This document shows, one piece after another, positions 39,183 to 48,570 of a DNA stretch of 64,000 nt (the first letter of the stretch is position 1; each line of letters begins with the position of its first letter). The position numbers were made by a program, and so were the translations under genes. This DNA comes from CAUYUA01 sp963575675 (lineage in GTDB: Bacteria; Pseudomonadota; Alphaproteobacteria; Azospirillales; Azospirillaceae): NCBI GenBank assembly GCA_963575675.1, contig CAUYUA010000066.1:1-64000 (forward strand), given 5' to 3'. The notes under the pieces were generated by a model that was given only the letters and a program-made list of their open reading frames with translations, was not told where the DNA came from and ran no database searches.

Positions 39183-40343
39183 TTAATCCGGGTTTGTGTC
39201 GTGTCGTGGCGCAACATGCACCGTCAATTCGCGAATCCGGCGTTTGGCTTCGCTGCGAATCGCTTCGGTCAATTCGGGGTGGTGGGCTGCGATCTCGCGA
39301 AAGTCCGCGATATCCAATTTCAACAGAGTGCAGTGTTTCAGAGCGACGGCGGTTGCCGTGCGGCGTCCGCCGGTGATCAGCGCGATCTCGCCAAAAAAGG
39401 CGCCTTCCGGCAAAGTCAGTGGTTTTTGCTCGATTTGCACACATACTTCTCCGCTGACGATAAAATACATGCAGTCTCCGGGATCGCCTTTGCGGATGAT
39501 CACGGTTCCCGCAGAGGCGTCTCGTCTTTTCAAACGGCGCGCCACCTCTGCAATAATCGAAGGTCCGGCGTCGTGAAAGATCGGCACATGCGCCACCAAG
39601 TCCCATGTGCGCAAGAAGCCCATGCGCTTCATTTCCTGCGCAAAGCCGGTGGCGATAATGCCCGAAAGCAGCGCGAACACTGAAATGCCGCACACCATCA
39701 CAATGCTGCCCAAAACGCGGCCGAACGCGGTGGATGGAATTACATCGCCGTATCCGGTGGTGGTGAGCGTGGTGATCGACCACCATAGAGATTTTGGAAT
39801 TGAGCCGAAGAATTGCGGTTGCTTGGAGCCTTCGATGACATTCATCAACACCGACGAACACAGCAACACTACTAAAAAGGCAAAGAGAACGCTGGATAGG
39901 GGTTCCCATTCTTGTTGAAGAACGCGTCCCAGCACCGACAGTCCGGGCGAGTAACGGGCCAATTTGAACACCCACAACACGCCGAACAACGTCGCTTGCG
40001 AAGGTTCGACGTGGAACAACAGAGCAATGGGAATCGGAAGTATCGCAGCCGAATCCACCAACCCTATTGGTGAAAACACCCAGCGTAAGCGCGCGCGGAG
40101 GGCCGAGGACGACAAAGGCTCAACAATGGCCGGAGCGATCCACAGTCTGAGCATGTATTCGAGGGTAAACACGGTTTGAGTTAAAATAATCAAAACGACG
40201 TCGCTGATGGCGACTTCTGGAACCGTGCTGAAGATGACTCCGGAGACGCCGCCGAGAATGACAATCTTTAGAACGGCTCGAACGACGCGCGCTTCTAAGG
40301 CCTGAGAGTGTGTGTCAAGGGCGACGAAGACAGTGAGTTTCAT
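39183..40343 (-). CDS. Cyclic-nucleotide-gated K+ channel (MloK1-like)
   Basis: This 386-residue inner-membrane channel has six helices and a cytoplasmic cyclic-nucleotide sensor. An arginine-containing S4-like segment ('LFGVLWVFKLARYSPGLSVL') precedes a pore with selectivity filter 'TTTGYGDVIP', S6 and a short linker. The C-terminal cNMP domain (about residues 250-365) carries the phosphate-binding cassette 'FFGEIALITGGRRTATAV'. Architecture and length match MloK1 of Mesorhizobium, which passes K+ when cAMP binds. ATG 40343 was chosen because the family starts near the S1 helix; the open frame reaches 40418 with two more ATGs and the ribosome site is weak, so the exact start is unsure. Confidence 0.88.
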   Translation of the reverse strand: MKLTVFVALDTHSQALEARVVRAVLKIVILGGVSGVIFSTVPEVAISDVVLIILTQTVFTLEYMLRLWIAPAIVEPLSSSALRARLRWVFSPIGLVDSAAILPIPIALLFHVEPSQATLFGVLWVFKLARYSPGLSVLGRVLQQEWEPLSSVLFAFLVVLLCSSVLMNVIEGSKQPQFFGSIPKSLWWSITTLTTTGYGDVIPSTAFGRVLGSIVMVCGISVFALLSGIIATGFAQEMKRMGFLRTWDLVAHVPIFHDAGPSIIAEVARRLKRRDASAGTVIIRKGDPGDCMYFIVSGEVCVQIEQKPLTLPEGAFFGEIALITGGRRTATAVALKHCTLLKLDIADFREIAAHHPELTEAIRSEAKRRIRELTVHVAPRHDTNPD

Positions 40344-40434
40344 ATGAAGGCAATCGTATAGTGTATAGCGAACGGCGATGGTCGAGGAGATCATGCGCTG
40401 AAGAGCATTTCTGAGCAAAAAGAATTAATAAAAA

Positions 40435-40515
40435 TTAAATGGGTTTGGTTTCTGGTCGTTCAAGGCCATAAGGAAAGCAATGGCGCCTTTTATTCGCGAA
40501 GCAATTTTCCACTGA
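40435..40515. repeat. Family 1 extragenic palindrome, strongly decayed
   Basis: 'aaatgggtttggtttctggtcg', 'ccataaggaaagcaatggcgcc' and 'ttattcgcgaagcaatttt' follow the order of the extended family 1 element at 29173. It lies upstream of the channel gene. Confidence 0.55.
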
Positions 40516-40565
40516 AATCGTTTGTGTCTGGAGTTTTCTTATATCCCCCGCTTGATTGAGAGATT

Positions 40566-40680
40566 GAGAATCATGCGGCCTCTCTCCGAGTTAAAACGGC
40601 CGACTTTCATTCGGCCGTTATAGTCTCCAAGTCGCGGTTTCCAAGGGGGCTCCGGCCTTTGGCGGGACCAGGGCCGGAAG
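40566..40680 (+). repeat. Family 2 dispersed repeat (plus orientation)
   Basis: The block starts 'gagaatcatgcggcc', contains an A/T-rich middle with 'aaacggcc', then 'ctccaagtc', 'ggtttccaa' and 'ggcctttggcggg'. The reverse complement of 54482-54612 has the same words in the same order. No coding frame is preserved, so it is a non-coding element of unknown origin. Confidence 0.7.
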
Positions 40681-40685
40681 AGAGG

Positions 40686-40698
40686 CCCCCCCCCCCCC
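40686..40698. repeat. C13 homopolymer tract
   Basis: Thirteen consecutive C residues follow the family 2 repeat and lie about 35 bp beyond the 3' end of the PilZ gene. Tracts of this length slip during replication and sequencing; its length should be treated as approximate. Confidence 0.8.
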
Positions 40699-40732
40699 GG
40701 GCCTTTCTATGAATATAGAAGAAGCCGCTCTT

Positions 40733-41602
40733 TCAAGGCGCCCGCGCAACCATGGCGTCTGGAGATGGCGGGGAGGGGGGCGGCGCGTCCTGACTGGGTG
40801 GATGGTCCTGTCGTTTCATCGCTACCGCCAGATCCACCACCACGGTGCACATTTCGCCAAAATCCACCGCTAAAGTGCGAGGAGGTTCGTCTCGTCGGAC
40901 CACTCGACATGAAACCCACCCGCCGACAACCACGCCCGGCGTGGTCAAATAGAATTTTGCCCTCGACCCTTCCGTTAAAGGTCCGTCATAATCTTCTAGT
41001 AACAGACCTCGCACCGACCAATTTATCGTGCGGTATCCTACGCCTCCGATATCCGCCACCAAATGAGGGGAAACGTAACGTATTGCGCGACGACGCTCGA
41101 CTCCGTGATAACGATTCATTTCCGCTTCCGCCGCCACATCCGCGAGTTTTCGGGTTGCGGCGCGCTTTGTCGCGTCGTCAATCCCCTGTTGGCGGGTCAT
41201 CAATATAATCGCAAGGCGACGCTCTACAGCCATTTTGAACTCTGGCCCTGCGCCATGCCGCAACGCCAGACCAAAGAACTGCTTTGCTTTGCCTAAGAGT
41301 TCGTTTCGAGCCGCGTCGTTGCCGTTCCGAGCGAATTCCGAAGCTTGATTTAGTAAATTCTCGACGTATTTCTGATAGCATATCTTTTTCAAACCCACCA
41401 ATTCTTCGGTGAATTCTTTACGCCGCTGATGGGGGAATTCCTTGATTTTTAGAATCTCGACGATGACTTTGGAATGTTCCTCAAAGACTTCTGGATATAA
41501 TACTTCCGCAAGAGGGCGTAAATCTCTCATTGCCGCCTCTGCTTGCCGGAGCGCGGTTTCTTCTAGCTTGAACCGACTTGCAGAGTCCATTACCTGGGCC
41601 AT
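40733..41602 (-). CDS. PilZ-domain protein, putative c-di-GMP effector
   Basis: The 289-residue cytoplasmic product has a helical N-terminal half (about 1-155, several predicted helices, no known family). A PilZ domain follows with the c-di-GMP signature: the arginine motif in 'ERRRAIRYVSPHL' and the second motif in 'INWSVRGLLLEDY' (NxSxxG). The C-terminal tail is Pro-rich and probably disordered. AGGAGGGG just before ATG 41602 is a strong ribosome site and fixes the start. PilZ proteins commonly control motility, adhesion or polysaccharide synthesis on binding c-di-GMP. No cyclase gene is nearby, and the partner of the helical half is unknown. Confidence 0.85.
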   Translation of the reverse strand: MAQVMDSASRFKLEETALRQAEAAMRDLRPLAEVLYPEVFEEHSKVIVEILKIKEFPHQRRKEFTEELVGLKKICYQKYVENLLNQASEFARNGNDAARNELLGKAKQFFGLALRHGAGPEFKMAVERRLAIILMTRQQGIDDATKRAATRKLADVAAEAEMNRYHGVERRRAIRYVSPHLVADIGGVGYRTINWSVRGLLLEDYDGPLTEGSRAKFYLTTPGVVVGGWVSCRVVRRDEPPRTLAVDFGEMCTVVVDLAVAMKRQDHPPSQDAPPPSPPSPDAMVARAP

Positions 41603-42128
41603 GTCGCCCCTCCTCCCTTTGGCGCCAAGTCCCTCATCTCAATTTCCGTCACATCGCGATTTTTTTTGACGCCGACATTAACAGGAAACGATGATTGCCC
41701 CAATCATGCCACTGTAATTGTTAAAATTTCTAGTTTTTCATCGATTCCCTAATTTTAATTCATCTTTTTCCAGACGCTTTCAATGATTGATAAATTGATT
41801 CTATTATAACAATTGCAATTTTGAGGTGTTTCAGTAAAATTATTTGCAATTTCTTGATATGAGGCGGGAATCTTATTCGTTTCCAATTTTGAAATCTCAA
41901 GTCATATTTTTCTTTAAAATTTCTTGTGTCGCAAAGCGCCCTCAATGAATCCGAAAGGCCCAAAGGTTGGAGTGTTTCTTTGGGTGAGGCTTTTTTTGGT
42001 TTTCAACCGGACGGAGTGTTCATATGAATTTTTATGGGATTGCTTTTTTGTGCGTCCTTCCTCGAAAGGTTGATTGTGCGCGATAGGGGAGCGTCGAAGT
42101 CAAAGAAAACGACTCAAAAAAAAACGAC
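41603..42128. other. AT-rich intergenic region without a gene
   Basis: About 525 bp between the PilZ gene start and the trmFO 3' end. The stretch 41690-41960 is clearly richer in A+T than its surroundings and carries no credible frame. A short direct repeat (aaaacgactcaaa twice, 42106-42133) sits at the trmFO end. The low-GC block may be foreign or hold the PilZ promoter. Confidence 0.4.
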
Positions 42129-43643
42129 TCAAAGAGGGAGGGGGGCGTCATTTTTCTGAGTGCTCAGCCAAGTTTCCAAATGTCTAAGCGCGCGATGCGT
42201 GTAAGCGAGCTTTCGGTCTCGTCCGCGTAGGCGGCTTTTCCGTCCAGTCTTGTTTTTGACGGAATGATTTGCGTCGGATTCGGCTGCGTTGTTTTCTCGG
42301 GTTCCCGAGTCGGGTGGGGAGTCGGCGTTGTCTTCCTCCGGAGGAGGAAACAGGCCGAAATTAATGTTCATAGGCTGGAAACTGTCGGCGAGTGCGCCGC
42401 CGGTGATGTGATGAAGCAAGGCTCCGAGCGCGGTGGTGACGGGGGGTGGGGTGAAAGTAAGGCCGAGTCGGCGCGCTGCGGAAAAACGCCCGGCCAGCAA
42501 GCCGACGGCGGCGCTTTCGACATATCCCTCGCAGCCGGTGATTTGTCCGGCGAAGCGCAAGCGCGGCAGAGCTTTGAGGCGCAGAGTCGAGTCAAGCACG
42601 CGCGGGCTGTTTAGGAAGGTGTTGCGGTGCAAGCCGCCAAGTCGAGCGAAGACGGCGTTTTCCAGTCCGGGAATCAAGCGGAAAACGCGGGTTTGTTCGG
42701 CGTGTTTAAGTTTGGTTTGGAAGCCGACGATATTATAGAGCGTTCCCAAAGCATTGTCCTGGCGAAGCTGGACTACGGCGTAAGGGCGTCGTTCGGCGTG
42801 AGGATTGGTCAGACCGACCGGCTTCATGGGGCCGTATCGAAGCGTGTCGGGGCCGCGTTCGGCCATGACCTCGATGGGCAAACAGCCCTCGAAGTAAGGC
42901 GCGTCACGCTCCCAATCATGGAACGACACACGTTCGGCGGCCAGCAGAGCGGATAGAAAAGTTTGGTATTGCTCGCGATCCATTCCGCAGTTGATGTAAT
43001 CGCCGTCCGGGAGTTCACCTTTGTCGTAGCGGGATTGACGCCACGCTTTGGTCATATCGATGCTGTCCGCGTAGACGATGGGCGCAATTGCGTCGAAGAA
43101 CGCCAAGGATTTTTCCTCGGTTACGGCTTGCAACGCTTCTGTCAGCGGCGGCGAGGTCAAGGGGCCGGTGGCGATAATGACTTCATCGCCCCAATCTTCG
43201 GGGGGGAGACCGGTAATCTCTTCGCGAAGCAGGTGGATTAAGGGGTTGGTCGATAGACGGTCGGTGACGGTTTGCGAGAATTGTTCGCGATCGACAGCCA
43301 GGGCGCCGCCGGCGGGCGCTCGGCAAGCGTCGGCGCAAGCCATGATGAATGATCCGCAGCGTCGCATTTCTTCATGCAGCAATCCGACGGCGTTGGTCTG
43401 GCTGTCATCCGAGCGGAAGGAGTTGGAGCACACCAGCTCCGCCAGCTTATCGGTGTGGTGGGCGCCTGTTGGGCGGGACGGCCGCATTTCGTGGAGAACG
43501 ACGGGCAATCCTGCGGAGACCAATTGCCACGCCGCCTCACAACCGGCCAAGCCGCCGCCAACAATGTGAATAGGAGAATGGGATGGAGACGGGGACATCA
43601 ATGACGGCGTTCCTGGTTGCGAGGAAGATTCTATGGGGAGCAT
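42129..43643 (-). CDS. trmFO: Methylenetetrahydrofolate--tRNA (uracil-54-C5)-methyltransferase
   Basis: This FAD enzyme makes ribothymidine at position 54 of tRNA using methylenetetrahydrofolate. The 504-residue product has the FAD-binding 'IHIVGGGLAGCEAAWQL', the family signature 'ELVCSNSFRSDD' with a conserved Cys, and the second Cys in 'YINCGMDREQY'. The C-terminal 'NTFLNSPRVLD' and 'FAGQITGCEGYVESAA' are also typical. It is about 30-60 residues longer than common homologues because of a polar, poorly conserved stretch near the C-terminus ('EEDNADSPPDSGTRENNAAE' followed by a basic run). ATG 43643 gives a 20-residue N-terminal lead; the ATG at residue 16 is another possible start. Confidence 0.96.
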   Translation of the reverse strand: MLPIESSSQPGTPSLMSPSPSHSPIHIVGGGLAGCEAAWQLVSAGLPVVLHEMRPSRPTGAHHTDKLAELVCSNSFRSDDSQTNAVGLLHEEMRRCGSFIMACADACRAPAGGALAVDREQFSQTVTDRLSTNPLIHLLREEITGLPPEDWGDEVIIATGPLTSPPLTEALQAVTEEKSLAFFDAIAPIVYADSIDMTKAWRQSRYDKGELPDGDYINCGMDREQYQTFLSALLAAERVSFHDWERDAPYFEGCLPIEVMAERGPDTLRYGPMKPVGLTNPHAERRPYAVVQLRQDNALGTLYNIVGFQTKLKHAEQTRVFRLIPGLENAVFARLGGLHRNTFLNSPRVLDSTLRLKALPRLRFAGQITGCEGYVESAAVGLLAGRFSAARRLGLTFTPPPVTTALGALLHHITGGALADSFQPMNINFGLFPPPEEDNADSPPDSGTRENNAAESDANHSVKNKTGRKSRLRGRDRKLAYTHRALRHLETWLSTQKNDAPLPL

Positions 43644-43690
43644 AATGAAGTCTTTAAAATCTTCTGATCTGAGTGGAAATCAGAAGAGGC

Positions 43691-43774
43691 TAAGAGATTA
43701 TCCGAAAAAATATCAATGTCTTTGGATAGGTTTTAAGGGAGGGCGGATAGGCTCTAAGGGCGGATAGGCTCTAA
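43691..43774. repeat. Family 3 MITE-like remnant with tandem right ends
   Basis: 'taagagattatccgaaaaaatatcaatg' (43691-43718) matches the left terminal repeat of the elements at 49119 and 63723. The interior is missing, and right-end-like 'ggataggttttaag' comes at once. Two exact 17-bp copies of 'gggcggataggctctaa' follow (43741-43757 and 43758-43774). Confidence 0.6.
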
Positions 43775-43868
43775 GGATTGTGTTTCCAGTTGCTCGGGCC
43801 AAGGGCGCCCCCCCCTCCTTTTATGATTCCGAGCAACCAGGAACGCAACCAGGAACACAGTCTTTAGA
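43775..43868. repeat. Family 1 extragenic palindrome, decayed
   Basis: 'ggattgtgtttccagttgctcgg' and the reverse 'gattccgagcaaccaggaac' plus 'gaacacagtc' are inverted copies of the family 1 core around a C-rich centre. It lies between the inositol monophosphatase gene's 3' end and trmFO, where a terminator is expected. Confidence 0.6.
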
Positions 43869-43888
43869 CCTAGTTTCTATTCATCTGT

Positions 43889-44911
43889 TCATTTGGTGGG
43901 AGAAGGAGGTCTTCGACGCGCAGGTCTCGGAGAGAAACGCGCTCTCTCGGAAATAATGGGCGTTTCCGGAGCCGATGGTTGAACCGGAGCCGGCGTCACT
44001 CCTGTTGCAGACGTCGCCACCGTCGTGGTCGCCGTTGCGGTCGTCGTCGCAGGCGTCGTTGCCGTTGCAGGCAATGCGGAGGTTGCTTTGCGTTGCGCTT
44101 TGGCCGCCTCATAGCGCTCTATCGAGTCGCGCAACAGCTTTCCAAGAGGCTGAAACAAATGCGTATTGGCGGCCAGCACAGACCCCGTGTAAATCGGATT
44201 GCGTTGACCATTGACCTCGCTGACGAATCCGCCCGCTTCAGACACCAAGATCACTCCTGCGGCGATGTCCCACGGACTGAGGCCGGTTTCCCAAAATCCT
44301 TCATAGCGTCCGGCGGCGACATAAGCCAAATCAAGCGCCGCCGATCCGAATCGCCGAATCCCGGCGGTTTCGGCCATAACAGCCTGGAGCTGCGCAGTGA
44401 AGGCGGGGTGATCGCCGCGTCCTTTGAAAGGGGCTCCGGTGGCGATCAGAGAATCGTCGAGCCGTCGTCGTTCCGAGACGCGCAAACGCTGCGAGCTGAC
44501 AAAAGCGCCTTGACCTTTTTCCGCCCAAAACATTTCGTTGCGAATCGGCTCATAGACAACGCCGGCAATGATTTCATTGTCGCGCTCCAGAGCGATCGAG
44601 ATCGCCCAATGAGGCAAGCCGTGAAGAAAATTTGTTGTGCCGTCAAGGGGATCGACGATCCATCGGTGGCTTTTGTCGGCTCCGGCGGAAACGCCGCTTT
44701 CCTCCATTAAGAAGCCGTAGTCCGGACGCGCCTTGGAAAGTTCGGCGCGTAGAGTTTTCTCGGCCTTTAAATCGGCGGTCGAGACGAAATCAGCCGGTCC
44801 CTTGCGCGAGACTTGAAGCTGTTCAACTTCGCCGAAGTCGCGAACCAAACTCCGGGCGGCTTGTTCGGCCGCGCGGATCATGACATTGATATTCGCCGAG
44901 CGGGGCGCCAT
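43889..44911 (-). CDS. suhB: Inositol monophosphatase family protein with Ala/Thr/Pro tail
   Basis: This Mg2+-dependent phosphatase probably hydrolyses inositol phosphate or a related substrate; SuhB of E. coli also binds the transcription machinery. The 340-residue product has the metal-site motifs 'LMEESGV', 'IVDPLDGTTNFLHGL' and 'SPWDIAAGVILVSEAGG'. The enzyme proper ends near residue 265. A tail of about 75 residues follows, made largely of Ala, Thr and Pro ('ALPATATTPATTTATATTTV') and finishing with a basic PRPARRR stretch; it is absent from usual homologues. It lies 116 bp downstream of efp in the same direction. Gene symbol follows the family; the true substrate is not shown by sequence. 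Confidence 0.88.
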   Translation of the reverse strand: MAPRSANINVMIRAAEQAARSLVRDFGEVEQLQVSRKGPADFVSTADLKAEKTLRAELSKARPDYGFLMEESGVSAGADKSHRWIVDPLDGTTNFLHGLPHWAISIALERDNEIIAGVVYEPIRNEMFWAEKGQGAFVSSQRLRVSERRRLDDSLIATGAPFKGRGDHPAFTAQLQAVMAETAGIRRFGSAALDLAYVAAGRYEGFWETGLSPWDIAAGVILVSEAGGFVSEVNGQRNPIYTGSVLAANTHLFQPLGKLLRDSIERYEAAKAQRKATSALPATATTPATTTATATTTVATSATGVTPAPVQPSAPETPIISERARFSPRPARRRPPSPTK

Positions 44912-45027
44912 GCCTGGCCGTCCAATGCTGGATAGAGATCAGAACAGAAGCGAAAAGACCATGAGGCGATTGTCGTCATCGCCTCTGAGTTCCGCAGAAG
45001 GGGCAATCATCAAAAAGCGACGCGCGC

Positions 45028-45594
45028 TTATTCTTTGTAGCGCTCCAGATAGGTTGCGTCGCTGGTGTTGACCACAATGCGCGCGCCGGTTTCGACATGC
45101 GGGGGAACCATTACGCGCACGCCGTTGTCGAGCCTCGCCGGTTTGTAGGAAGACGCCGCCGTTTGCCCTTTCACCACGGGATCGGCTTCGACGACGGTCA
45201 GAACCACCGTTGCGGGCAATTCGACAGCCAAAGGCGCGCCTTCATAGCTCTGAACCGTTACTTGCATGCCGTCTTGCAGAAACACCGCAGGCTCGCCGAT
45301 CACATCGCGCGACATCGTCACCTGTTCGAAGGACTCATTGTTCATGAAGGTGAAATTATCATCCTCGGCGAACAGGAACTGCATTTCGTGTTCGTCCAAT
45401 CGCACGCGCTCTACGGATTCTTGAGTGCGGAACCGCTCAATTGTTTTGGTGCCGGAGCGCACATCCTTCATTTCAATTTGAATGAAGGCGCCGCCCTTGC
45501 CGGGCTGAACAATGGCGGTTTTGGCGACGACCCACAGTTTCCCATTATGTTCCATAACGTGGCCGGGGCGCATCGTGTTGGCGTTCACCTTCAT
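45028..45594 (-). CDS. efp: Translation elongation factor P
   Basis: EF-P enters the ribosomal E site and relieves stalling at consecutive prolines. The 188-residue product shows the three-domain family pattern, with Lys33 in 'IVQPGKGGAFIQIEMK' at the tip of domain I (the residue modified in many bacteria). The C-terminal 'NGVRVMVPPHVETGARIVVNT' is the OB-fold signature. The modification genes epmA and epmB are not in the window. Several proline-rich products here (TolA, the RuvB and SuhB tails) would be natural clients. Confidence 0.97.
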   Translation of the reverse strand: MKVNANTMRPGHVMEHNGKLWVVAKTAIVQPGKGGAFIQIEMKDVRSGTKTIERFRTQESVERVRLDEHEMQFLFAEDDNFTFMNNESFEQVTMSRDVIGEPAVFLQDGMQVTVQSYEGAPLAVELPATVVLTVVEADPVVKGQTAASSYKPARLDNGVRVMVPPHVETGARIVVNTSDATYLERYKE

Positions 45595-45728
45595 GGTCGG
45601 GTACTCGAATCAGGCTGGAGTGCAATGCGGCGGGACCCTACCGCAACCAAGGAGCGGCGGCAAGCAAAGAAGCGCGTTTTTCAGTTTGCGACAAGTTATG
45701 TGAACGGTCGGATGGAAATAACAAATCA

Positions 45729-45768
45729 GAAGGGTCCGGCGACTGGGAGCACAGTCGCCGGACCCTTC
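45729..45768 (-). terminator. Long perfect hairpin after the glucan synthase gene
   Basis: Arms of 17 bp (gaagggtccggcgactg / cagtcgccggacccttc) with a 6-base loop lie 21 bp past the synthase stop codon, between it and efp. The 'gggtcc' lip relates it to family 1, but the inner stem is its own, as if the stem had been kept by compensatory change. Confidence 0.7.
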
Positions 45769-45788
45769 TATCATATCAAGCTGATTTA

Positions 45789-48431
45789 TCAAGCCGCAGC
45801 GGCTTGAGTAATTTGCGCCGCCGGAGCTGACGTTGTCGTCGGGGCTGAAGTTGAAGCGGCGCGGACGGGCGTCATGTCGTTGATCGCAAAACTCACAGCC
45901 ATCAGATTCGGCAGAGCCATCGTCGCCAACAGAGCCGTCCACAATTGCAGAGCCACAGTTCCCAACGGATTGCACAGAGCGGAAACCGTCGCCGCCGCCA
46001 GCAAAGCGCCACTCAACCAAGCCTCAGGCCGAGCGCAGAACCGACCAGGAGCCCGCTGACCGCCTTTGGAGGTCACTCGGAACACATCGCGTTTGCGCAT
46101 CGCGCCACGCAGAACCGCCAGAGCCACCGTGCTGGACAAAGCCATGCCGACCGCACATCCGGCCAAAGTGTCGCGCCACCCGTTCTTCGAAATCCATCGT
46201 GAGGCCGCGACGCTGGCGGCGACGCGCAATCCTAGGGCCATCAAGACGCCGGACGTTGCTTCAACCGGAGGCAAGTGCAGAGGAAGGATCAACATTCCGA
46301 ACGTCCAGAGGATTGCCGCAACCGAAGCAAGCAAACCAAGAGCGTCCGACCACCACCGTATCCAGTTGCTCAAGTATCCGATTTTCTGCCGTGCGCTCAG
46401 AGCCTTTGATCCAGGTAAGAATTTCCGCCAGTGCGTCCGGAATATCTGCGTGCTGCCGAAGACCCAACGATCGCGTTGTTTGCGGAATTGCATGAAATTG
46501 TCGGGGGCCAGACCTTCGCCTAAACGCTCGTCGGTGTAAGCGGCGCTCCATCCTGCGGACAAAATTCGCAACCCCAGTTCGGTGTCTTCACAAATGCCCT
46601 CTTCCGACCAACCACCGACGCTCTCCATTGCCGAGCGGCGCAGCATGATCATCGTGCCGTGGCAGATAAAGGCTTGACTGACCAGGCCTTCTTGCATTCC
46701 GATGTCGAAGAACGGACGGTATTCCGCCGACATCGCCGCCTTCAGTAGATTTTCGTGGCCATCCCGGTGTTCTTGCGGAGCCTGCACAATTCCCACTTGC
46801 GGGTTGGCGAACGCGGGAACCAAGCTCGACAACCAATTCGGAGACACCGTGTAGTCGGCGTCGAGAACCGCCACAATTTCCGCTTCCGGCGCCGTGTGTT
46901 TCAACGCCGCGTTCAGAGCCCCGGCCTTAAAGCCCGAAATTTTGCGATGCCAGTGGAATTTAAACTTCGGTCCCAGAGCGGCGCATAAAGTTTCCACGGG
47001 GCGCACCAGAGACTCATCTTCAGTGTTGTTGATCAGAACCACTACTTCATAGTTTTCGTAGTTCAATCGGGCTAACGATTGCAATGTTGCGCCCAGAACG
47101 TCGGGTTGTTCTCTGCACGCTGCGACGTGGATCGAAACCATAGGTTGGTTTGCCGATGGCGTTTCGCCGGAAAGCGGGAGCGTTCTCGGCAACAGAGCCG
47201 AAACGCGGCCGAGGAAGAACCGTCGCGCCACATCGGCGACGTCGGCGAAGGCGATTCCCAGCATCACGGCGCCGAAGGCGAACGCCGATCCCCAGGTTGT
47301 TAAGGCTCCGAAGGTGAAGTATTCGCCGAGCGCGCCCGTTAACGCCAATCCGGCGGACGCTCCCACCAGATGCGCGCCGAACGCCGCCGCCGCCGCATAA
47401 CCAAGATTGCTGCGTCGTCGCGTCACGGCAAACGCCGAGAGCAGCATGCCTAAGGCCACCGCCGTCCAACCGCCGATTTGCTCGCCGATCGGCGCAGGAA
47501 CCGCTCCGGCCAACGGCCATTTGGGAGCGCGGTCGGCGTCGAGGATGCCCCAGTGTGGGCCCGGCGAGCCTTCGATTTGGGTTTTCCATACTCCGTCGAA
47601 GGCTTCGATCACATTGAACGGCAGGCGTTGAGCTTTGGCCTCGGCGGCAAAAGTCCGAATCAGCGTCGCTTGCGCTTTGATCGAGGGGAACGCTTGATGA
47701 AAATTCTCGCCGCCGCTAGGCCAACCGACTTCGCCCACAAACAACGGTTTTCCGGGGTGCGCTTGCCGAACCGATTGCAACCGCAAGCGAATCCACTCCA
47801 GCGCGTGGTCCGCCGGGACGCCTTCCCAGTAGGGCAGAACGTGGACGCCCAGGTAATCGGAAGCTCGGGCGGTTTCTTTGGCCTTCACGATTTCAGACCA
47901 TACGTCGGCTGTCCCGACTTTGATCCACCGTGGAACGCCCGCGCGCGCTTGCCGCACATAAGCCGCAAGTTCTTCATCAGAGACCTCTCCGCGCAGCAAG
48001 GCTTCGTTGCCGACCACCACGCGAGTCACTCCGCGAGTTGATCGCGACAGCGCAATTCCACGTTGAATTTCTTCGGCGTTGCGGGCTTTGTCCTTCCCGA
48101 TCCAAATTCCCAAAGAGATGTTTAACCCGTGCTTGGCGGCCAAGGCAGGCGCTTGGCCTTGATAGCCCAGCGTTGAGTATGTGCGAATTCCGCCGGCGAA
48201 CTGAGCGATTGCCGCCATATCCTTATCGATGTCGGTTGCGGAAGTCTGAGCGGATTTGGGATCGTAACTGCGGCCGGCGGGTGAGTAAGAGACCGAGTCG
48301 ATGCGTCGAATCTCCGCCGCAACCGGGGTCGGCGCTGTGCGCCAGGACCAGAAAGCGGCATGACCAACGGTTGCGACCATCAGAGCGGCGGCAACGGTCG
48401 CCGACCGCTTCGAAAGAGAAGGTTTGCGCAT
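45789..48431 (-). CDS. GH17-GT2 beta-glucan synthase (NdvB-like)
   Basis: The 880-residue membrane protein fuses a periplasmic GH17-type beta-1,3-glucan transferase domain (about 45-300: 'GNEALLRGEVSDEELAAYV' and 'LFVGEVGWPSGG' carry the acid/base and nucleophile Glu) to a GT2 synthase. The GT2 part has 'NYEVVVLINNTEDE', 'VAVLDADYTVS' (DxD), 'GICEDTELGLRIL' (TED-like) and 'QFRKQRDRWVFG' (QxxRW). Membrane helices lie at the N-terminus, between the domains and at the C-terminus. Related NdvB proteins of Bradyrhizobium and Pseudomonas make beta-1,3 (or 1,3/1,6) glucans, often cyclic and periplasmic. ATG 48431 is preferred because it opens on a signal-anchor; the frame reaches a TTG at 48488. A small membrane protein is encoded just upstream. 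Confidence 0.85.
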   Translation of the reverse strand: MRKPSLSKRSATVAAALMVATVGHAAFWSWRTAPTPVAAEIRRIDSVSYSPAGRSYDPKSAQTSATDIDKDMAAIAQFAGGIRTYSTLGYQGQAPALAAKHGLNISLGIWIGKDKARNAEEIQRGIALSRSTRGVTRVVVGNEALLRGEVSDEELAAYVRQARAGVPRWIKVGTADVWSEIVKAKETARASDYLGVHVLPYWEGVPADHALEWIRLRLQSVRQAHPGKPLFVGEVGWPSGGENFHQAFPSIKAQATLIRTFAAEAKAQRLPFNVIEAFDGVWKTQIEGSPGPHWGILDADRAPKWPLAGAVPAPIGEQIGGWTAVALGMLLSAFAVTRRRSNLGYAAAAAFGAHLVGASAGLALTGALGEYFTFGALTTWGSAFAFGAVMLGIAFADVADVARRFFLGRVSALLPRTLPLSGETPSANQPMVSIHVAACREQPDVLGATLQSLARLNYENYEVVVLINNTEDESLVRPVETLCAALGPKFKFHWHRKISGFKAGALNAALKHTAPEAEIVAVLDADYTVSPNWLSSLVPAFANPQVGIVQAPQEHRDGHENLLKAAMSAEYRPFFDIGMQEGLVSQAFICHGTMIMLRRSAMESVGGWSEEGICEDTELGLRILSAGWSAAYTDERLGEGLAPDNFMQFRKQRDRWVFGSTQIFRTHWRKFLPGSKALSARQKIGYLSNWIRWWSDALGLLASVAAILWTFGMLILPLHLPPVEATSGVLMALGLRVAASVAASRWISKNGWRDTLAGCAVGMALSSTVALAVLRGAMRKRDVFRVTSKGGQRAPGRFCARPEAWLSGALLAAATVSALCNPLGTVALQLWTALLATMALPNLMAVSFAINDMTPVRAASTSAPTTTSAPAAQITQAAAA

Positions 48432-48570
48432 GGCGGATTGCTTATCGACATCAAAATCAGGGTGGTCTTGAGCCACCCAACATTCCAATCAACACCCTGC
48501 GCGAGGAACTATTCCGTATTTTTGTAAGAAAAATCGGAAAGAATTTTGGAAGGCGTTTTCCTTATGTAAA

